Shown piece after piece: positions 49,449-63,902 of a stretch of 64,000 nucleotides of DNA. This stretch comes from Staphylococcus ratti (GTDB lineage: Bacteria; Bacillota; Bacilli; Staphylococcales; Staphylococcaceae). The position numbers and the translations under genes are program-made. Below the pieces are notes generated by a model. The model was given only the letters and a program-made list of their open reading frames with translations, made no database searches and was not told the DNA's origin. The DNA lies in assembly GCF_020883535.1 (NCBI RefSeq), contig NZ_CP086654.1, forward strand, positions 806,001 through 870,000, in the 5' to 3' direction. Positions within the stretch are counted from its first letter, which is position 1; each line of letters opens with the position of its first letter.

Positions 49449-51185
49449 ATGATAAAACGTTATTTAGAATTCGTTAAACCATATAAATGGTTAATTTTTG
49501 GGACGATTTTGGTAGGGATTTTAAAATTTGGTATTCCATTACTTATCCCGTTATTAATTAAATATGTTATTGATGATGTCATCAATAATGGTGCATTGAG
49601 CATGGCAGATAAATATTCACATTTGTTTTACGCGATGCTTCTTGCGGCATTTATCTTTGTTATCGTCCGTCCGCCGATTGAATTTTTAAGGCAATACATG
49701 GCGCAATGGACAAGTAATAAAATCCTATATGATATTCGTAAAAAGTTATACAGTCATTTACAAGCATTGAGCTCGCGCTTTTATGCAAATAATAAAGCAG
49801 GTGAAGTTATTTCACGTGTGATTAACGACGTTGAACAAACGAAAGATTTCATTATGACTGGGTTAATGAATATTTGGCTTGACTGTATCACAATCATAAT
49901 TGCGCTATCAGTGATGTTTTTCTTAGATGTGAAATTAACAGTAGCCGCAATCGTAATTTTGCCGTTTTACATTTTAACTGTGTATTTCTTTTTTGGTCGT
50001 TTACGTGCTTTAACACGTCAACGTTCTCAGAAACTCGCAGAAACCCAAGGCTTTTTGCATGAAAGAGTGAATGGGATGGCGGTGATTAAAAGTTTTGCGA
50101 TTGAAGAAAACGAAGCCAAAAATTTTGATAAACGCAATACGAATTTTTTACAAAAAGCGTTTAAACATACACGTTGGAATGCTTACTCTTTTTCAGCAAT
50201 CAATACTGTTACGGACATAGGTCCATTAATTGTCATCGGTTTTGGGGCGTACCTTGCCATTTCAGGATCTATCACTGTCGGAACGTTAGCAGCATTTGTA
50301 AGTTATTTAGAGCAACTTTATGGACCACTGCGTCGACTTGTATCCTCATTTACGACATTGACACAAAGTTTTGCATCAATGGACCGTGTGTTCCAATTAT
50401 TTGATGAACCTTATGACATTAAAAATACACCAAATGCGCAAACACTTCCTATAAAACAAGGTAATATTGAATTTCGAAATGTATCATTCAAATACAATAA
50501 TGATGAAAGAGACATTTTAAAAGCAATCAATTTAAATATTCATCATGGTGAGACGGTCGCTTTTGTAGGAATGAGTGGGGGAGGAAAATCAACTTTAATC
50601 AGCTTAATTCCTCGATTTTACGACGTTACAGATGGTGAAATTTTAATTGATCAACATCATATTAAAGATTTCGAAATGGGAAGTTTACGTCGACAAATTG
50701 GAATGGTTCAACAAGATAACATTCTTTTTTCTGACACAGTTAAAGAAAATATTTTATTAGGTCGACCAGAAGCGACAGACGAAGAAGTGATTGCAGCAGC
50801 TAAAAAAGCAAATGCACACGATTTCATTATGGACTTACCTCAAGGTTACGATACTGAAGTTGGTGAACGTGGTGTCAAATTATCTGGCGGACAAAAACAG
50901 CGATTAGCTATTGCGCGGATATTTTTGAACGACCCTCCAATTTTAATTTTAGATGAGGCGACAAGTGCGCTTGATTTGGAAAGTGAAGCGATTATTCAAG
51001 AAGCGCTTAATGTATTGAGTAAAGATCGAACGACATTGATTGTCGCACATCGACTCTCTACCATTACTCATGCTGATAAGATTGTAGTCGTTGAAAACGG
51101 ACAAATTGTTGAAATGGGTTCACATCAAACTTTAATGTCTCAAAAAGGCGCGTACCATAGACTGTATAACATTCAAAATTTATAA
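49449..51185 (+). CDS. Sav1866-type multidrug ABC exporter (half-transporter)
   Basis: Homodimeric ATP-driven exporter of 578 residues, very similar in sequence to Sav1866 of S. aureus. It has an N-terminal six-helix membrane domain (about 1-320) and an ATPase domain with Walker [10 protein letters not shown] near 374-382, Q-loop [10 protein letters not shown], signature LSGGQKQR near 479-486, Walker [13 protein letters not shown] near 498-509 and the switch histidine in VAHRLSTI. All catalytic residues are intact, in contrast to the TagH-like protein 4 kb upstream. GAAAGGGGAAATGTGA precedes ATG 49449. Natural substrates are unknown. Confidence 0.95.
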   Translation: MIKRYLEFVKPYKWLIFGTILVGILKFGIPLLIPLLIKYVIDDVINNGALSMADKYSHLFYAMLLAAFIFVIVRPPIEFLRQYMAQWTSNKILYDIRKKLYSHLQALSSRFYANNKAGEVISRVINDVEQTKDFIMTGLMNIWLDCITIIIALSVMFFLDVKLTVAAIVILPFYILTVYFFFGRLRALTRQRSQKLAETQGFLHERVNGMAVIKSFAIEENEAKNFDKRNTNFLQKAFKHTRWNAYSFSAINTVTDIGPLIVIGFGAYLAISGSITVGTLAAFVSYLEQLYGPLRRLVSSFTTLTQSFASMDRVFQLFDEPYDIKNTPNAQTLPIKQGNIEFRNVSFKYNNDERDILKAINLNIHHGETVAFVGMSGGGKSTLISLIPRFYDVTDGEILIDQHHIKDFEMGSLRRQIGMVQQDNILFSDTVKENILLGRPEATDEEVIAAAKKANAHDFIMDLPQGYDTEVGERGVKLSGGQKQRLAIARIFLNDPPILILDEATSALDLESEAIIQEALNVLSKDRTTLIVAHRLSTITHADKIVVVENGQIVEMGSHQTLMSQKGAYHRLYNIQNL

Positions 51186-51196
51186 TTTTGATTCAT

Positions 51197-51247
51197 AAAA
51201 CACGATGCAATAGAGGCGAAATGCTACTACTATTGTATCGTGTTTTT
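51197..51247 (+). terminator. Terminator after the ABC exporter
   Basis: AAAACACGATGCAATAG (51197-51213) pairs with CTATTGTATCGTGTTTT (51230-51246) with one mismatch and ends in Ts. Confidence 0.8.
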
Positions 51248-51355
51248 GATATCGTACTTTTAAAACCTCTACTTTAAAAATCCATTAAATCAGGTAAAAA
51301 ACTTATATATTATACATCACTCAGGGTATAGTTATTAAAAAGGGGGGACGAGCAT

Positions 51356-52933
51356 ATGACGCTTTTAACTATTTTACAACTTATCGTCAATATTATTGTC
51401 GTCAGTGTACTTTTAATTTGTATTATTGCTTGCATTGCATTTTTAATTTTTGACCGGAGACAAAAACAACATAGTGTGTTACGTAACTATCCGGTTCTTG
51501 CGAGGGTAAGATATTTTTTAGAAAGTATCGGTCCAGAATTACGTCAATACTTGTTTTTAAATGATAACGAAGATAAACCATTTTCTCGAGATCAATATCA
51601 GCACATTGTGCTTGCCGGAAAATATAATGAACGCGCCACGAGCTTTGGCTCGGAATTAGATTATGAAGAGGGCTTTTACCTTAATAACGCAATGTTTCCG
51701 AGACAACGAACTGAACTAGCGATGGACAATCAAAAGTTGATTTCAACGTTTATTTATGAAATTAAGCGAGAATCTTTATTTAATCGAAAAGAAAATGTGA
51801 AAGCGACAGAAATTACACCGTATTATTTAGAACAACAGCATTACATAAAATTTGGTGAAGATTTGAAGCATCCATATTTAGCTAAAAGGTTGGTGGGGCA
51901 ATCTGGCATGAGTTTCGGTGCATTAGGGAGTAAAGCGATAACAGCACTTTCTAAAGGGCTAGGACATGCAGGGACATGGATGAATACAGGAGAAGGCGGG
52001 CTATCTTCTTATCATCTAGCTGGAGAAGCGGATATTATTTTTCAAATTGGACCTGGATTATTTGGAGTAAGAAATGAAGATGGAACATTTAGTGAAAAAG
52101 AATTTTTGAAAAAAGCAGAGCAACCACGCATAAAAATGTTTGAACTTAAGCTAGCACAAGGTGCCAAAACACGAGGAGGCCATATTGAAGGGCATAAAGT
52201 GACAGAAGAAGTCGCAAAGATTCGAAATGTAAAACCTTATGAAACGATCAATTCACCTAATCGTTTTGATTTTATAGATAGTCCTAAAGCATTGTTGGAA
52301 TGGGTCAGTTATTTACGAACAATCAGTCAAAAACCAGTAGGATTTAAAATTGTAATTGGAAATAAAAATGATGTAGTTGAATTAGTAGAAACCATGGTAG
52401 CACTCAACATTTATCCTGATTTTATTACTGTTGATGGTGGTGAAGGTGGAACAGGTTCAACTTTCCAAGAACTACAAGACGGTGTCGGTTTGCCATTGTT
52501 TACAGCATTGCCGATAGTAGATGGTTTATTAAGGGCAAAAGGTGTGCGCAACAAAGTGAAAATATTCGCTTCCGGTAAACTCGTAACACCAGATAAAATC
52601 GCAATTGCTTTAGCTTTAGGCGCAGATTTAGTGAATATTGCGCGAGGAATGATGATAAGTGTAGGGTGTATCATGAGTCGACAATGTCATAAAAACACGT
52701 GTCCAGTAGGCGTAGCAACAACCGATCCTAAAAAAGAACGCGCGCTAGTAGTCGAAGAGAAAGAATATAGAGTAGCAAATTATATCGTTTCATTACATGA
52801 AGGGCTGTTTAATATAGCTGCTGCAGTAGGTGTAAAGAGTCCGACAGAAATCAAGGCTGAACATGTGACAATCAAGAAAAAAAGTGGCGAGATTCAAACG
52901 ATTCACGATTACCAATTAAAACTCATCCAATGA
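51356..52933 (+). CDS. FMN-binding glutamate synthase family protein
   Basis: A 525-residue protein with an N-terminal membrane anchor (about 5-32). The rest is a stand-alone FMN domain of the large glutamate synthase subunit. Visible are GMSFGALGSKAITALSKGLGHAG near 183-205, the TVDGGEGGTGSTF loop near 358-370 and the CIMSRQCHKNTCPVGVATTDP cysteines for a 3Fe-4S cluster near 440-460. It lacks the glutaminase domain, so it is not a complete glutamate synthase. The actual reaction is unknown. GGGGGG precedes ATG 51356. Confidence 0.9.
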   Translation: MTLLTILQLIVNIIVVSVLLICIIACIAFLIFDRRQKQHSVLRNYPVLARVRYFLESIGPELRQYLFLNDNEDKPFSRDQYQHIVLAGKYNERATSFGSELDYEEGFYLNNAMFPRQRTELAMDNQKLISTFIYEIKRESLFNRKENVKATEITPYYLEQQHYIKFGEDLKHPYLAKRLVGQSGMSFGALGSKAITALSKGLGHAGTWMNTGEGGLSSYHLAGEADIIFQIGPGLFGVRNEDGTFSEKEFLKKAEQPRIKMFELKLAQGAKTRGGHIEGHKVTEEVAKIRNVKPYETINSPNRFDFIDSPKALLEWVSYLRTISQKPVGFKIVIGNKNDVVELVETMVALNIYPDFITVDGGEGGTGSTFQELQDGVGLPLFTALPIVDGLLRAKGVRNKVKIFASGKLVTPDKIAIALALGADLVNIARGMMISVGCIMSRQCHKNTCPVGVATTDPKKERALVVEEKEYRVANYIVSLHEGLFNIAAAVGVKSPTEIKAEHVTIKKKSGEIQTIHDYQLKLIQ

Positions 52934-52992
52934 TATAACTATAGAATAGCCATATTGTCTAAGGATTGTAATGCTAAAACTTAATATACGAA

Positions 52993-53077
52993 TAAGGAGG
53001 TTGGCATGCTATGATGGAATGCTCTAGAACCGGATAATCGGTGGTCTAGAAGCAATTCGACAGCGCCAACCTCCTTA
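52993..53077. terminator. Large hairpin between the FMN enzyme gene and the FUSC pseudogene
   Basis: TAAGGAGGTTGGC and GCCAACCTCCTTA are perfect 13-base arms. An inner stem of TCTAGA/TCTAGA and ACCG/CGGT closes a six-base loop. It can terminate both converging transcripts, though the T run is short. Confidence 0.6.
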
Positions 53078-53083
53078 GTGTTG

Positions 53084-54177
53084 TTATAAGTCAAAGTCTT
53101 CTTTGATAATATCAATGTCTGGATCATTTGAATGATATTTGAAATAACTAATGCGCAAACGGTTGAGGTGTTCTAAGTTATAACGATATTCTTCTAAAGA
53201 TGCAATAATATGGATAATGTTAGGATTGAAATCAATTTCGGAAGAAGCATTGGATTTGAGCTCTTCTTGATAGGCTGTAAGCAAATCCTTTTTTAAAGGA
53301 TTGACTACATGACTTTGGAATTCCGGATTTTCAAATTTAGCTTTTTTAGTAATACTAATCAGTATTTGTTCGTGAAATTGACTGAGTTCGTCAACTTCTA
53401 ATTTGATTTGTAAAAATAGAGATTCACTTAAATGTAACATGTCATTTTGATAGCGATTCATTCTTCTAAGCACATCATAAGCGTCCCTTGTAGCTAACAC
53501 TAATTCTTTGAACAAAATTTTCTTTCGAGTTTGAGCACGGGCATGTTTTTTAGTTAACGCACGTTCTTCTTTATAAAATTCAAATAGTTGCTCTAATTTA
53601 ACAACACGTTGACGCAGTTGCTCTAAATCTTGCTTAACATAGTTAAACTCAGTTGCATCGTTGAGTACTAAATTGAACCATTTAAATATATCTGTCGTGA
53701 TATTTAACGAATTATAGTAAATTTTAGTTTCGAATTTTGGAGGTAAAAAAGTCATATTAACGATGAATGAGCTTAATACACCAATCATTACTAAAACAAA
53801 GCGATAAAAAGCAGAAGTATAAAATGATCCATCATGTTGCCCCATAATAATCAATGCCGTTACTGTTGCTAGCGTAGCAACGTGCGCAATGTTCATTTTA
53901 AATAGTATCGCAATTAATAAAATCACAGTGGCGCCCATAATCAAAATATTATTTCCAAATAAGGTAATCATTGCGACAGCTAGTAAGGCGCCTATGACAT
54001 TACCTTGAATTGATCGATAATCGTTTTAAACGAGCGGTAAACACTTGGTTGCATGGCGACTACTGCAGAAATACCTGCCACAGTAATCATACCGGCACTA
54101 GATGGTAACAGTGATGCAATTGAGACGGCCAGAATGATTGCAATACCAGTTTTAAGTATTCTTGCACCTAGTTTCAA
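53084..54177 (-). pseudogene. Frameshifted FUSC family membrane protein gene
   Basis: Related to the FUSC gene at 28106-29101. On the minus strand it starts at TTG 54177 (AGGAGTGC eight bases before) with LKLGARILKTGIAIILAVSIASLLPSSAGMITVAGISAVVAMQP in outline. It stops after KTIIDQFKVMS because one base is missing near 54008. In the shifted frame the sequence continues QGNVIGALLAVAMITLFGNNILIMGATVIL, which joins the rest without loss. The remaining part is open to 53084 and has three or four membrane segments and a helical C-terminal domain. With one base restored the product would have 364 residues. It may be a real inactivation, a phase variant or a sequencing error in a short A run. Confidence 0.85.
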
Positions 54178-54593
54178 ATAGAGCACTCCTTTATTTTTTA
54201 CGAAGTATGGTAAGTGATTAAGCATTTTAAAATATGGCATTGACGTTATAAGGCAATGATTAGGGAAGATTGGAAGGAAACGTATTTTTCATAAGAAGTT
54301 GCAATCGCATGTTTATACTTTAAGAAGCTAAGTGCATAGTGTTCCAATCCCCGTGATAAATGGAACGTATACAATGAATGAGTGATACATTCGGTCTTAT
54401 TTGTACGAAAGTGCACATATATACCATTAACTAAGGTTAAAAGCTTGAAATCCGCACATGTCCATACTAGATTTACCGTTATTTTTAAACGCAATGTAAT
54501 ATGAGGGGGCGAGAACATGATGTCCTAGCCCCTTGAAAAATACTTCTTTAACTCGTACCTGTACTTATATATTTATAATATAGTATTTTAACA
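54178..54593. other. Intergenic region between the FUSC pseudogene and hemL
   Basis: 416 bases with no gene I can support. It holds a GGGGGC hairpin (54504-54534). On the minus strand a frame of 90 codons (54518-54246) is open but has no ribosome site or known family. The minus-strand leader of the FUSC gene lies at the left end. Confidence 0.5.
54504..54534. terminator. Hairpin downstream of hemL
   Basis: On the minus strand AAGGGGCTAGGACAT pairs with ATGTTCTCGCCCC around a short loop, 60 bases after the hemL stop. No T run follows, so termination is uncertain. Similar in sequence to the hairpin at 23367-23401. Confidence 0.45.
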
Positions 54594-55892
54594 TTATTTG
54601 CGAGATAATTGCTGAAGTGCGAAATCAGCTGCTTTAATTGTTTGATCGATGTCAGCTTCGGTATGTTCTGTTGTTAGGAACCACGCTTCGTATTTAGATG
54701 GCGCAAGGTTGATACCTTGATGTAACATGGCTTTGAAAAATTTCGCAAATTGTTCTCCGTCAGATTGATCGGCTTGTTCATAGTGCGTGACTTTCTCATC
54801 AGTAAAATAAAGTGTTAAAGCGCCACGTACACGGTTGATAGTCGCTTTAATTTGATATTTATCAATCGCAGCTTGCAATCCTTTTTCAAGTTGTTCGCCT
54901 AGCTCGTTTAATTTCTCATAAACACCTGGTTGCTCTAATACCTCTAATAATGCGATACCTGCTTTCATAGAAAGTGGGTTTCCTGCCATAGTACCCGCTT
55001 GATAGGCAGGTCCTAATGGTGCAACTTGCTCCATGATATCTTGACGTCCGCCATAACCACCTATTGGTAAACCACCACCGACAATTTTTCCAAAAGCAGT
55101 GAGATCAGGGTATACCCCAAGTAAATCTTGCGCAGCACCGTAATGGAAACGGAAAGCTGTAATAACCTCATCGTAAATGACTAATCCTCCATGTTGGTGC
55201 GTAATTTCATTTACCTGTTCTAAAAATCCAGGTTGCGGTTCCACCATTCCAAAGTTTCCTACAATCGGTTCCACTAAAACGCCAGCCACTTGGTCTCCCC
55301 AATGAGCCATTGCTTCTTTGAATGCATCGATATTATTAAAAGGCACAGTTATAACTTCTTGAGCGACACTTTTAGGGACACCAGCAGAATCAGGAGAACC
55401 AAGTTGAGATGGACCACTTCCTGCGGCAACAAGCACTAAGTCTGAATGCCCGTGATAACAACCAGCAAATTTGATAATTTTATTTCGTTTTGTAAAAGCA
55501 CGTGCAACACGAATCGTAGTCATAACAGCTTCTGTACCTGAATTGACAAAACGTATTTTTTCAAGTGAAGGAATCGCGTGACGCAGTTTACGAGCAAACT
55601 CGATTTCAAGTTCAGTTGGTGTTCCATATAACACACCTAATGCAGCTTGTTCTTGAATTGCTTGCGTAATATGAGGATGCGCATGTCCTGTGATGATTGG
55701 TCCATATGCTTGAAGGTAGTCGATATATTCATTACCGTCTACATCATATAAATAGGCCCCTTCACCTTTTTGCATTACAACCGGTGCTCCGCCGCCTACA
55801 GCTTTATATGAACGAGAAGGAGAATTGACACCGCCTAGGATGTAATCATTTGATTGTTGTTGTAGCGCTTCGCTTTTAGAAAACTTCATCAT
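54594..55892 (-). CDS. hemL: Glutamate-1-semialdehyde 2,1-aminomutase
   Basis: PLP enzyme forming 5-aminolevulinate from glutamate-1-semialdehyde in haem synthesis. The 432-residue protein has the PLP lysine K269 in [33 protein letters not shown] near 239-252 and [13 protein letters not shown] near 300-312. It is separate from the hemAXCDBL cluster; staphylococci have a second copy outside that cluster, often named gsaB, and this seems to be that copy. GAGGCTGATATA precedes ATG 55892. Divergent from bcp. Confidence 0.93.
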   Translation of the reverse strand: MMKFSKSEALQQQSNDYILGGVNSPSRSYKAVGGGAPVVMQKGEGAYLYDVDGNEYIDYLQAYGPIITGHAHPHITQAIQEQAALGVLYGTPTELEIEFARKLRHAIPSLEKIRFVNSGTEAVMTTIRVARAFTKRNKIIKFAGCYHGHSDLVLVAAGSGPSQLGSPDSAGVPKSVAQEVITVPFNNIDAFKEAMAHWGDQVAGVLVEPIVGNFGMVEPQPGFLEQVNEITHQHGGLVIYDEVITAFRFHYGAAQDLLGVYPDLTAFGKIVGGGLPIGGYGGRQDIMEQVAPLGPAYQAGTMAGNPLSMKAGIALLEVLEQPGVYEKLNELGEQLEKGLQAAIDKYQIKATINRVRGALTLYFTDEKVTHYEQADQSDGEQFAKFFKAMLHQGINLAPSKYEAWFLTTEHTEADIDQTIKAADFALQQLSRK

Positions 55893-55970
55893 TATATCAG
55901 CCTCTTTTATTTAATATTTTCATCTCATATCGTATCATAAAATAAAACAGATTAAGAAAGAGGGAGACCA

Positions 55971-56429
55971 ATGTTAGCAAAAGGCGATATATTTCCAGAC
56001 TTTGAATTAGAAAATCAAGATGGTGAAGTGATTACAAAAGCTTCATTAAAAGGTAAAAAAGCGATTTTGTATTTTTATCCGAGAGATAACACGCCTACAT
56101 GTACGACAGAAGCGTGTGACTTTAGAGACAATCTTGCTTATTTTAATGATTTAGATGTTAACGTTTTTGGTGTAAGCGGTGATTCAAAACGCAAACACCA
56201 AAATTTCATTAATAAGCATCAATTGAATTTTGATTTGTTAGTTGATGAAGATTACAGTTTGTCAAAAGCAGTAGGGGTTTACCAATTAAAAAAGACTTTT
56301 GGCAAAGAAACAATGGGCATTGTGAGAACAACATTTGTTATTGATGAAGAAGGTAAAGTACTCGATGTCATTGAAAAAGTTAAAGTTAAAGAGCAAATGG
56401 CACAACTCAAAACGATTTTAGAGGGGTGA
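55971..56429 (+). CDS. bcp: Thioredoxin-dependent peroxiredoxin Bcp
   Basis: Reduces hydroperoxides in the cytoplasm. The 152-residue protein has the peroxidatic cysteine C44 and resolving C49 in TPTCTTEACDFRDN, an atypical two-cysteine Bcp/PrxQ arrangement. GAGGGAGACCA precedes ATG 55971. It is followed within five bases by a dehydrogenase and then perR, forming an oxidative-stress group. Confidence 0.94.
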   Translation: MLAKGDIFPDFELENQDGEVITKASLKGKKAILYFYPRDNTPTCTTEACDFRDNLAYFNDLDVNVFGVSGDSKRKHQNFINKHQLNFDLLVDEDYSLSKAVGVYQLKKTFGKETMGIVRTTFVIDEEGKVLDVIEKVKVKEQMAQLKTILEG

Positions 56430-56434
56430 TAATG

Positions 56435-57385
56435 ATGCGGATTGTAAGTTTAATGCGTTTAGGGGATCAAGAAGAGCGTCTTCAGGAACAATTTCCTGAG
56501 CTTCATTTTGAATTTTACAAACATCCTTCCTGTGTACCAAAAGAATCAATAGAAAAGATGGATATTCTTTTGTCATATCATCAAGAAGTAAATGAAACGT
56601 TTATTAAACAAGCAACAAATTTAAAATGGATTATGTGGTATGCGACAGGTGTCAATGCTTTACCATTCGAAACTTTAAAAGCACAACACATTCAAGTTAC
56701 AAACGCGAAAGGCGTGCATGCACAACAATTAGCTGAGTTCTTATTTGCGTTCATTTTAGATGACTATAAGGAAATGAAGGAAACGTTCCGAGAACAACAA
56801 TCTAAAATTTATAACCATAAAAGAACGACGCCCTCTGTTGCAGGAGAAACGATTTTATTTTTAGGCACAGGTGTGATACCACAACGCGCTGCTAAAATTG
56901 CACAGTTGTTTGGTATGCATACAGTAGGACTTAATACATCTGGCCATCAAGTGGAAGGATTCAACGAAACATATTCTATAGATGAAAGAGAAAAAGTGCT
57001 TAAAAAAGCGAATGTTATTGTTAACCTTTTGCCAGAAACAGGAAAAACAAAATATTTATTAACACGTCATGATTTTGAATGTATGAATGGTCAAGCTTTA
57101 TTTATTAATTTAGGACGTGGAACGATAGTTAAAGAGTCAATATTAATAGATGTACTAAAATCAAATTTGATTCGAAAAGCCTATTTAGATGTTTATGAGC
57201 AAGAACCGTTGAAGCCAGAATCTCAATTATACAACTTAAACAATGTAGTCATGACAAGTCATATTACAGGTAATGGAGACCTTAATAAAAAATTAGCAAC
57301 AGACATTTTTATTAACAATTTGCACCATTTTCTCAATAAGGAACCGCTAAATGAGAATGTAGTAGATTTAAACAAGGGATATTAA
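56435..57385 (+). CDS. D-isomer 2-hydroxyacid dehydrogenase family protein
   Basis: A 316-residue NAD(P)-dependent dehydrogenase. ATG 56435 is chosen with GAGGGG eight bases upstream; ATG 56432 and GTG 56426 are alternatives inside or next to the site. The Rossmann motif is FLGTGVIPQRAAKIAQLFG near 145-163, a non-classical GxGxxxxxA. The substrate-binding NLGRGTIVKE is near 230 and the catalytic histidine is in TSHITG near 280. The substrate is unknown. It probably shares a transcript with bcp. Confidence 0.85.
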   Translation: MRIVSLMRLGDQEERLQEQFPELHFEFYKHPSCVPKESIEKMDILLSYHQEVNETFIKQATNLKWIMWYATGVNALPFETLKAQHIQVTNAKGVHAQQLAEFLFAFILDDYKEMKETFREQQSKIYNHKRTTPSVAGETILFLGTGVIPQRAAKIAQLFGMHTVGLNTSGHQVEGFNETYSIDEREKVLKKANVIVNLLPETGKTKYLLTRHDFECMNGQALFINLGRGTIVKESILIDVLKSNLIRKAYLDVYEQEPLKPESQLYNLNNVVMTSHITGNGDLNKKLATDIFINNLHHFLNKEPLNENVVDLNKGY

Positions 57386-57432
57386 CGAAATGATTGACAT
57401 AATTGAAGCACACCCTTTATATTAATATTAAG

Positions 57433-57447
57433 TAATAATTATTCTTA
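57433..57447 (+). promoter_or_regulatory. Candidate PerR box upstream of perR
   Basis: TAATAATTATTCTTA matches the PerR box TTATAATNATTATAA at most positions (three mismatches). It is 22 bases before the perR ATG. PerR autoregulation is known in S. aureus. Confidence 0.6.
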
Positions 57448-57469
57448 ACTAGAAAGACGGGTGAATAAA

Positions 57470-57931
57470 ATGGCTGCAGAATTGGAATCCTATGAACATC
57501 AGTTAAGTGACTCTATTAAGACACTACGAGAGGCTGGCGTTCGTATCACACCTCAACGACAAGCAATCTTAAATTTTCTGATTCGTTCTAAAACGCATCC
57601 AACTGCTGATGAAATCTATCAATCATTATCACCTGATTTTCCTAATATTAGTGTAGCGACAATATACAACAACCTTAAAGTTTTTAAAAATACAGGCATT
57701 GTTAAAGAATTAACATATGGAGATGCTTCCAGTCGATTCGATTTCGATACCCGAAATCATTATCACGTCATTTGTGAAAACTGTGGCAAGATTGTAGATT
57801 TCCATTATCCTTCTTTACATGAGATCGAACAACTCGCACAACATGTGACTGATTTCAATATTACACATCATCGAATGGAAATATATGGCGTTTGTCAAGA
57901 ATGCAAAGAAGTACAAGATAATGAAAAATAA
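57470..57931 (+). CDS. perR: Peroxide-responsive repressor PerR
   Basis: Fur-family regulator of 153 residues that senses H2O2 through iron-catalysed histidine oxidation and controls peroxide-defence and iron-storage genes. The winged helix is [29 protein letters not shown]. The regulatory-metal histidines are in [19 protein letters not shown] and the zinc cysteines in CENCG and VCQECK. ATG 57470 follows GACGGGTGA, and the GTG at 57461 is inside that site. A PerR-box-like sequence lies directly upstream, and a terminator follows. Confidence 0.95.
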   Translation: MAAELESYEHQLSDSIKTLREAGVRITPQRQAILNFLIRSKTHPTADEIYQSLSPDFPNISVATIYNNLKVFKNTGIVKELTYGDASSRFDFDTRNHYHVICENCGKIVDFHYPSLHEIEQLAQHVTDFNITHHRMEIYGVCQECKEVQDNEK

Positions 57932-57939
57932 TCAGCGAT

Positions 57940-57990
57940 AAAAAGCATAAAACCCTGAACAAAAATGTTTTGAGGTTTTATGCTTTTTTA
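57940..57990 (+). terminator. Terminator after perR
   Basis: AAAAAGCATAAAACC (57940-57954) and GGTTTTATGCTTTTT (57974-57988) form a 15-base perfect stem ending in a T run. Confidence 0.88.
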
Positions 57991-58102
57991 TTTTTAGCGC
58001 TTTAGAAGAGATAAGAATGCATAAGAAAAACTATGATTCACACTTTTGGTGTGACATTTCAAGTAAGGGGAGTTTTTTAGCGTATTTTTCTCTTGTTTTT
58101 TA

Positions 58103-58131
58103 TTGACGAGAATGACAACGGTTGGTAAGAT
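58103..58131 (+). promoter_or_regulatory. rRNA promoter P1 (distal)
   Basis: TTGACG (58103-58108) and TAAGAT (58126-58131) with exactly 17 bases between. About 350 bases before the 16S gene. Confidence 0.65.
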
Positions 58132-58305
58132 ATAAAAGTCGTCAAATTACGACATCGCAACAACGTTAATTTAAATTTAATGATTTGAAGAAAATGTTAA
58201 AAGTGTAAAATTAACGCTTGTAAGTTCGAAAAGAACATTATAGAATATACAGTGTTGAAACAACGAACCGAACACAAAGTAATTAAAAAAACTTTTAAAT
58301 TTCGC

Positions 58306-58334
58306 TTGACACAGAAAATGAAATAAAGTATAAT
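58306..58334 (+). promoter_or_regulatory. rRNA promoter P2 (proximal)
   Basis: Perfect TTGACA (58306-58311) and TATAAT (58329-58334) separated by 17 bases, with an A/T-rich upstream region. This is the strongest promoter match in the window. Confidence 0.85.
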
Positions 58335-58379
58335 TGATTCTTGTAACGGTTTAAAAAGAAAGAAAGCGAACATTGAAAA

Positions 58380-58408
58380 CTGAATGACAATATGTCAACG
58401 TTAATTCC
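58380..58408 (+). other. 5' arm of the 16S rRNA processing stem
   Basis: CTGAATGACAATATGTCAAC and its following bases are complementary, with small bulges, to 60071-60096 beyond the 16S 3' end. This is the expected RNase III stem around 16S. Confidence 0.7.
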
Positions 58409-58481
58409 AATAATTTGAGTACGTTAAGTACTTTCAGAGTGATTGGCTCAACCAATCAACGAGCTATATCAAGCTTACTTC

Positions 58482-60043
<1,562 letters not shown>

Positions 60044-60070
60044 ATACGGAATATCGCCTTAAGGCGATAA

Positions 60071-60096
60071 GGAATAACGTGACATATTGTATTCAG
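60071..60096 (+). other. 3' arm of the 16S rRNA processing stem
   Basis: GGAATAACGTGACATATTGT and ATTCAG pair with 58380-58408 upstream of 16S. Confidence 0.65.
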
Positions 60097-60117
60097 TTTT
60101 GAATGGTTGTTTAGTAG

Positions 60118-60194
<77 letters not shown>

Positions 60195-60211
60195 TTTAAA
60201 TATTTCTTTTT

Positions 60212-60287
60212 GGGGGCTTAGCTCAGCTGGGAGAGCGCCTGCTTTGCACGCAGGAGGTCAGCGGTTCGATCCCGCTAGTCTCCACCA
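60212..60287 (+). tRNA. tRNA-Ala (TGC)
   Basis: 76 bases with encoded CCA. Anticodon loop TTTGCAC gives TGC. Acceptor arms GGGGGCT and AGTCTCC pair with two G-U pairs. Confidence 0.96.
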
Positions 60288-60577
60288 TTTAAATTGTACA
60301 TTGAAAACTAGATAAGTAAGTATTGATTTTACCAAGCAAAACCGAGTGACAAGCGAAAAGCTTGAAACAAAAATTATCGCTAGTCGTCGACAGACGACTC
60401 ACATAATTAATAACTGGTGAAGATAAGTTAAGCATTATAACGTAGATAGGATAGACGTGATTGAAAGCGTTTATCAGTCTATGAATCACAAACAAGAACG
60501 AAGGCGCTTACTTGCGTAAGTAACTGAGTGATTTGTGCTGTGATGAATAAGAATGCGAACGCTTATCAACACGTCTA
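60288..60577 (+). other. Second half of the 16S-23S spacer
   Basis: 290 bases with no gene. 60299-60320 is complementary to 63536-63557, the processing stem around 23S. TAGACGTGATTGAAAGCG (60452-60469) is complementary to CGCTTATCAACACGTCTA (60560-60577), a second leader stem just before 23S. Confidence 0.6.
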
Positions 60578-63501
<2,924 letters not shown>

Positions 63502-63535
63502 AAATTAGTTCATAAGGTAATGCTTGTGAAAATCT

Positions 63536-63557
63536 ACTTACTATCTAGTTTTGAATG
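63536..63557 (+). other. 3' arm of the 23S rRNA processing stem
   Basis: ACTTACTATCTAGTTTTGAA and following bases pair with 60299-60320. Confidence 0.6.
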
Positions 63558-63615
63558 TATAACATTCAAAGTCACTTTACGAAGTGAAAACGTTTGACAT
63601 AAAGTAAAACATTGT

Positions 63616-63730
63616 TTGGTGACAATAGCAAAGAGGTCACACCTGTTCCCATGCCGAACACAGAAGTTAAGCTCTTTAGCGCCGATGGTAGTCGGACTTA
63701 CGTTCCGCGAGAGTAGGACGTTGCCAAGCA
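63616..63730 (+). rRNA. rrf: 5S ribosomal RNA
   Basis: About 115 bases with the universal CACACCTGTTCCCATGCCGA and GAACACAGAAGTTAAGC. The terminal stem TTTGGTGAC / GTTGCCAAGC closes it. Ends are approximate. Confidence 0.94.
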
Positions 63731-63737
63731 TTATATT

Positions 63738-63813
63738 GGAGAATTAGCTCAGCTGGGAGAGCATCTGCCTTACAAGCAGAGGGTCGGCGGTTCGAACCCG
63801 TCATTCTCCACCA
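63738..63813 (+). tRNA. tRNA-Val (TAC)
   Basis: 76 bases with encoded CCA. Anticodon loop CTTACAA gives TAC. Acceptor GGAGAAT/ATTCTCC. Confidence 0.96.
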
Positions 63814-63821
63814 ATTTAATA

Positions 63822-63897
<76 letters not shown>

Positions 63898-63902
63898 TGT
63901 GA

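Larger units (their letters stand above)
57932..58481 (+). other. Region between perR and 16S rRNA
   Basis: A terminator (57940-57990), the two rRNA promoters (58103-58131 and 58306-58334) and the 16S leader with its processing arm. No protein gene is visible. Confidence 0.8.
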
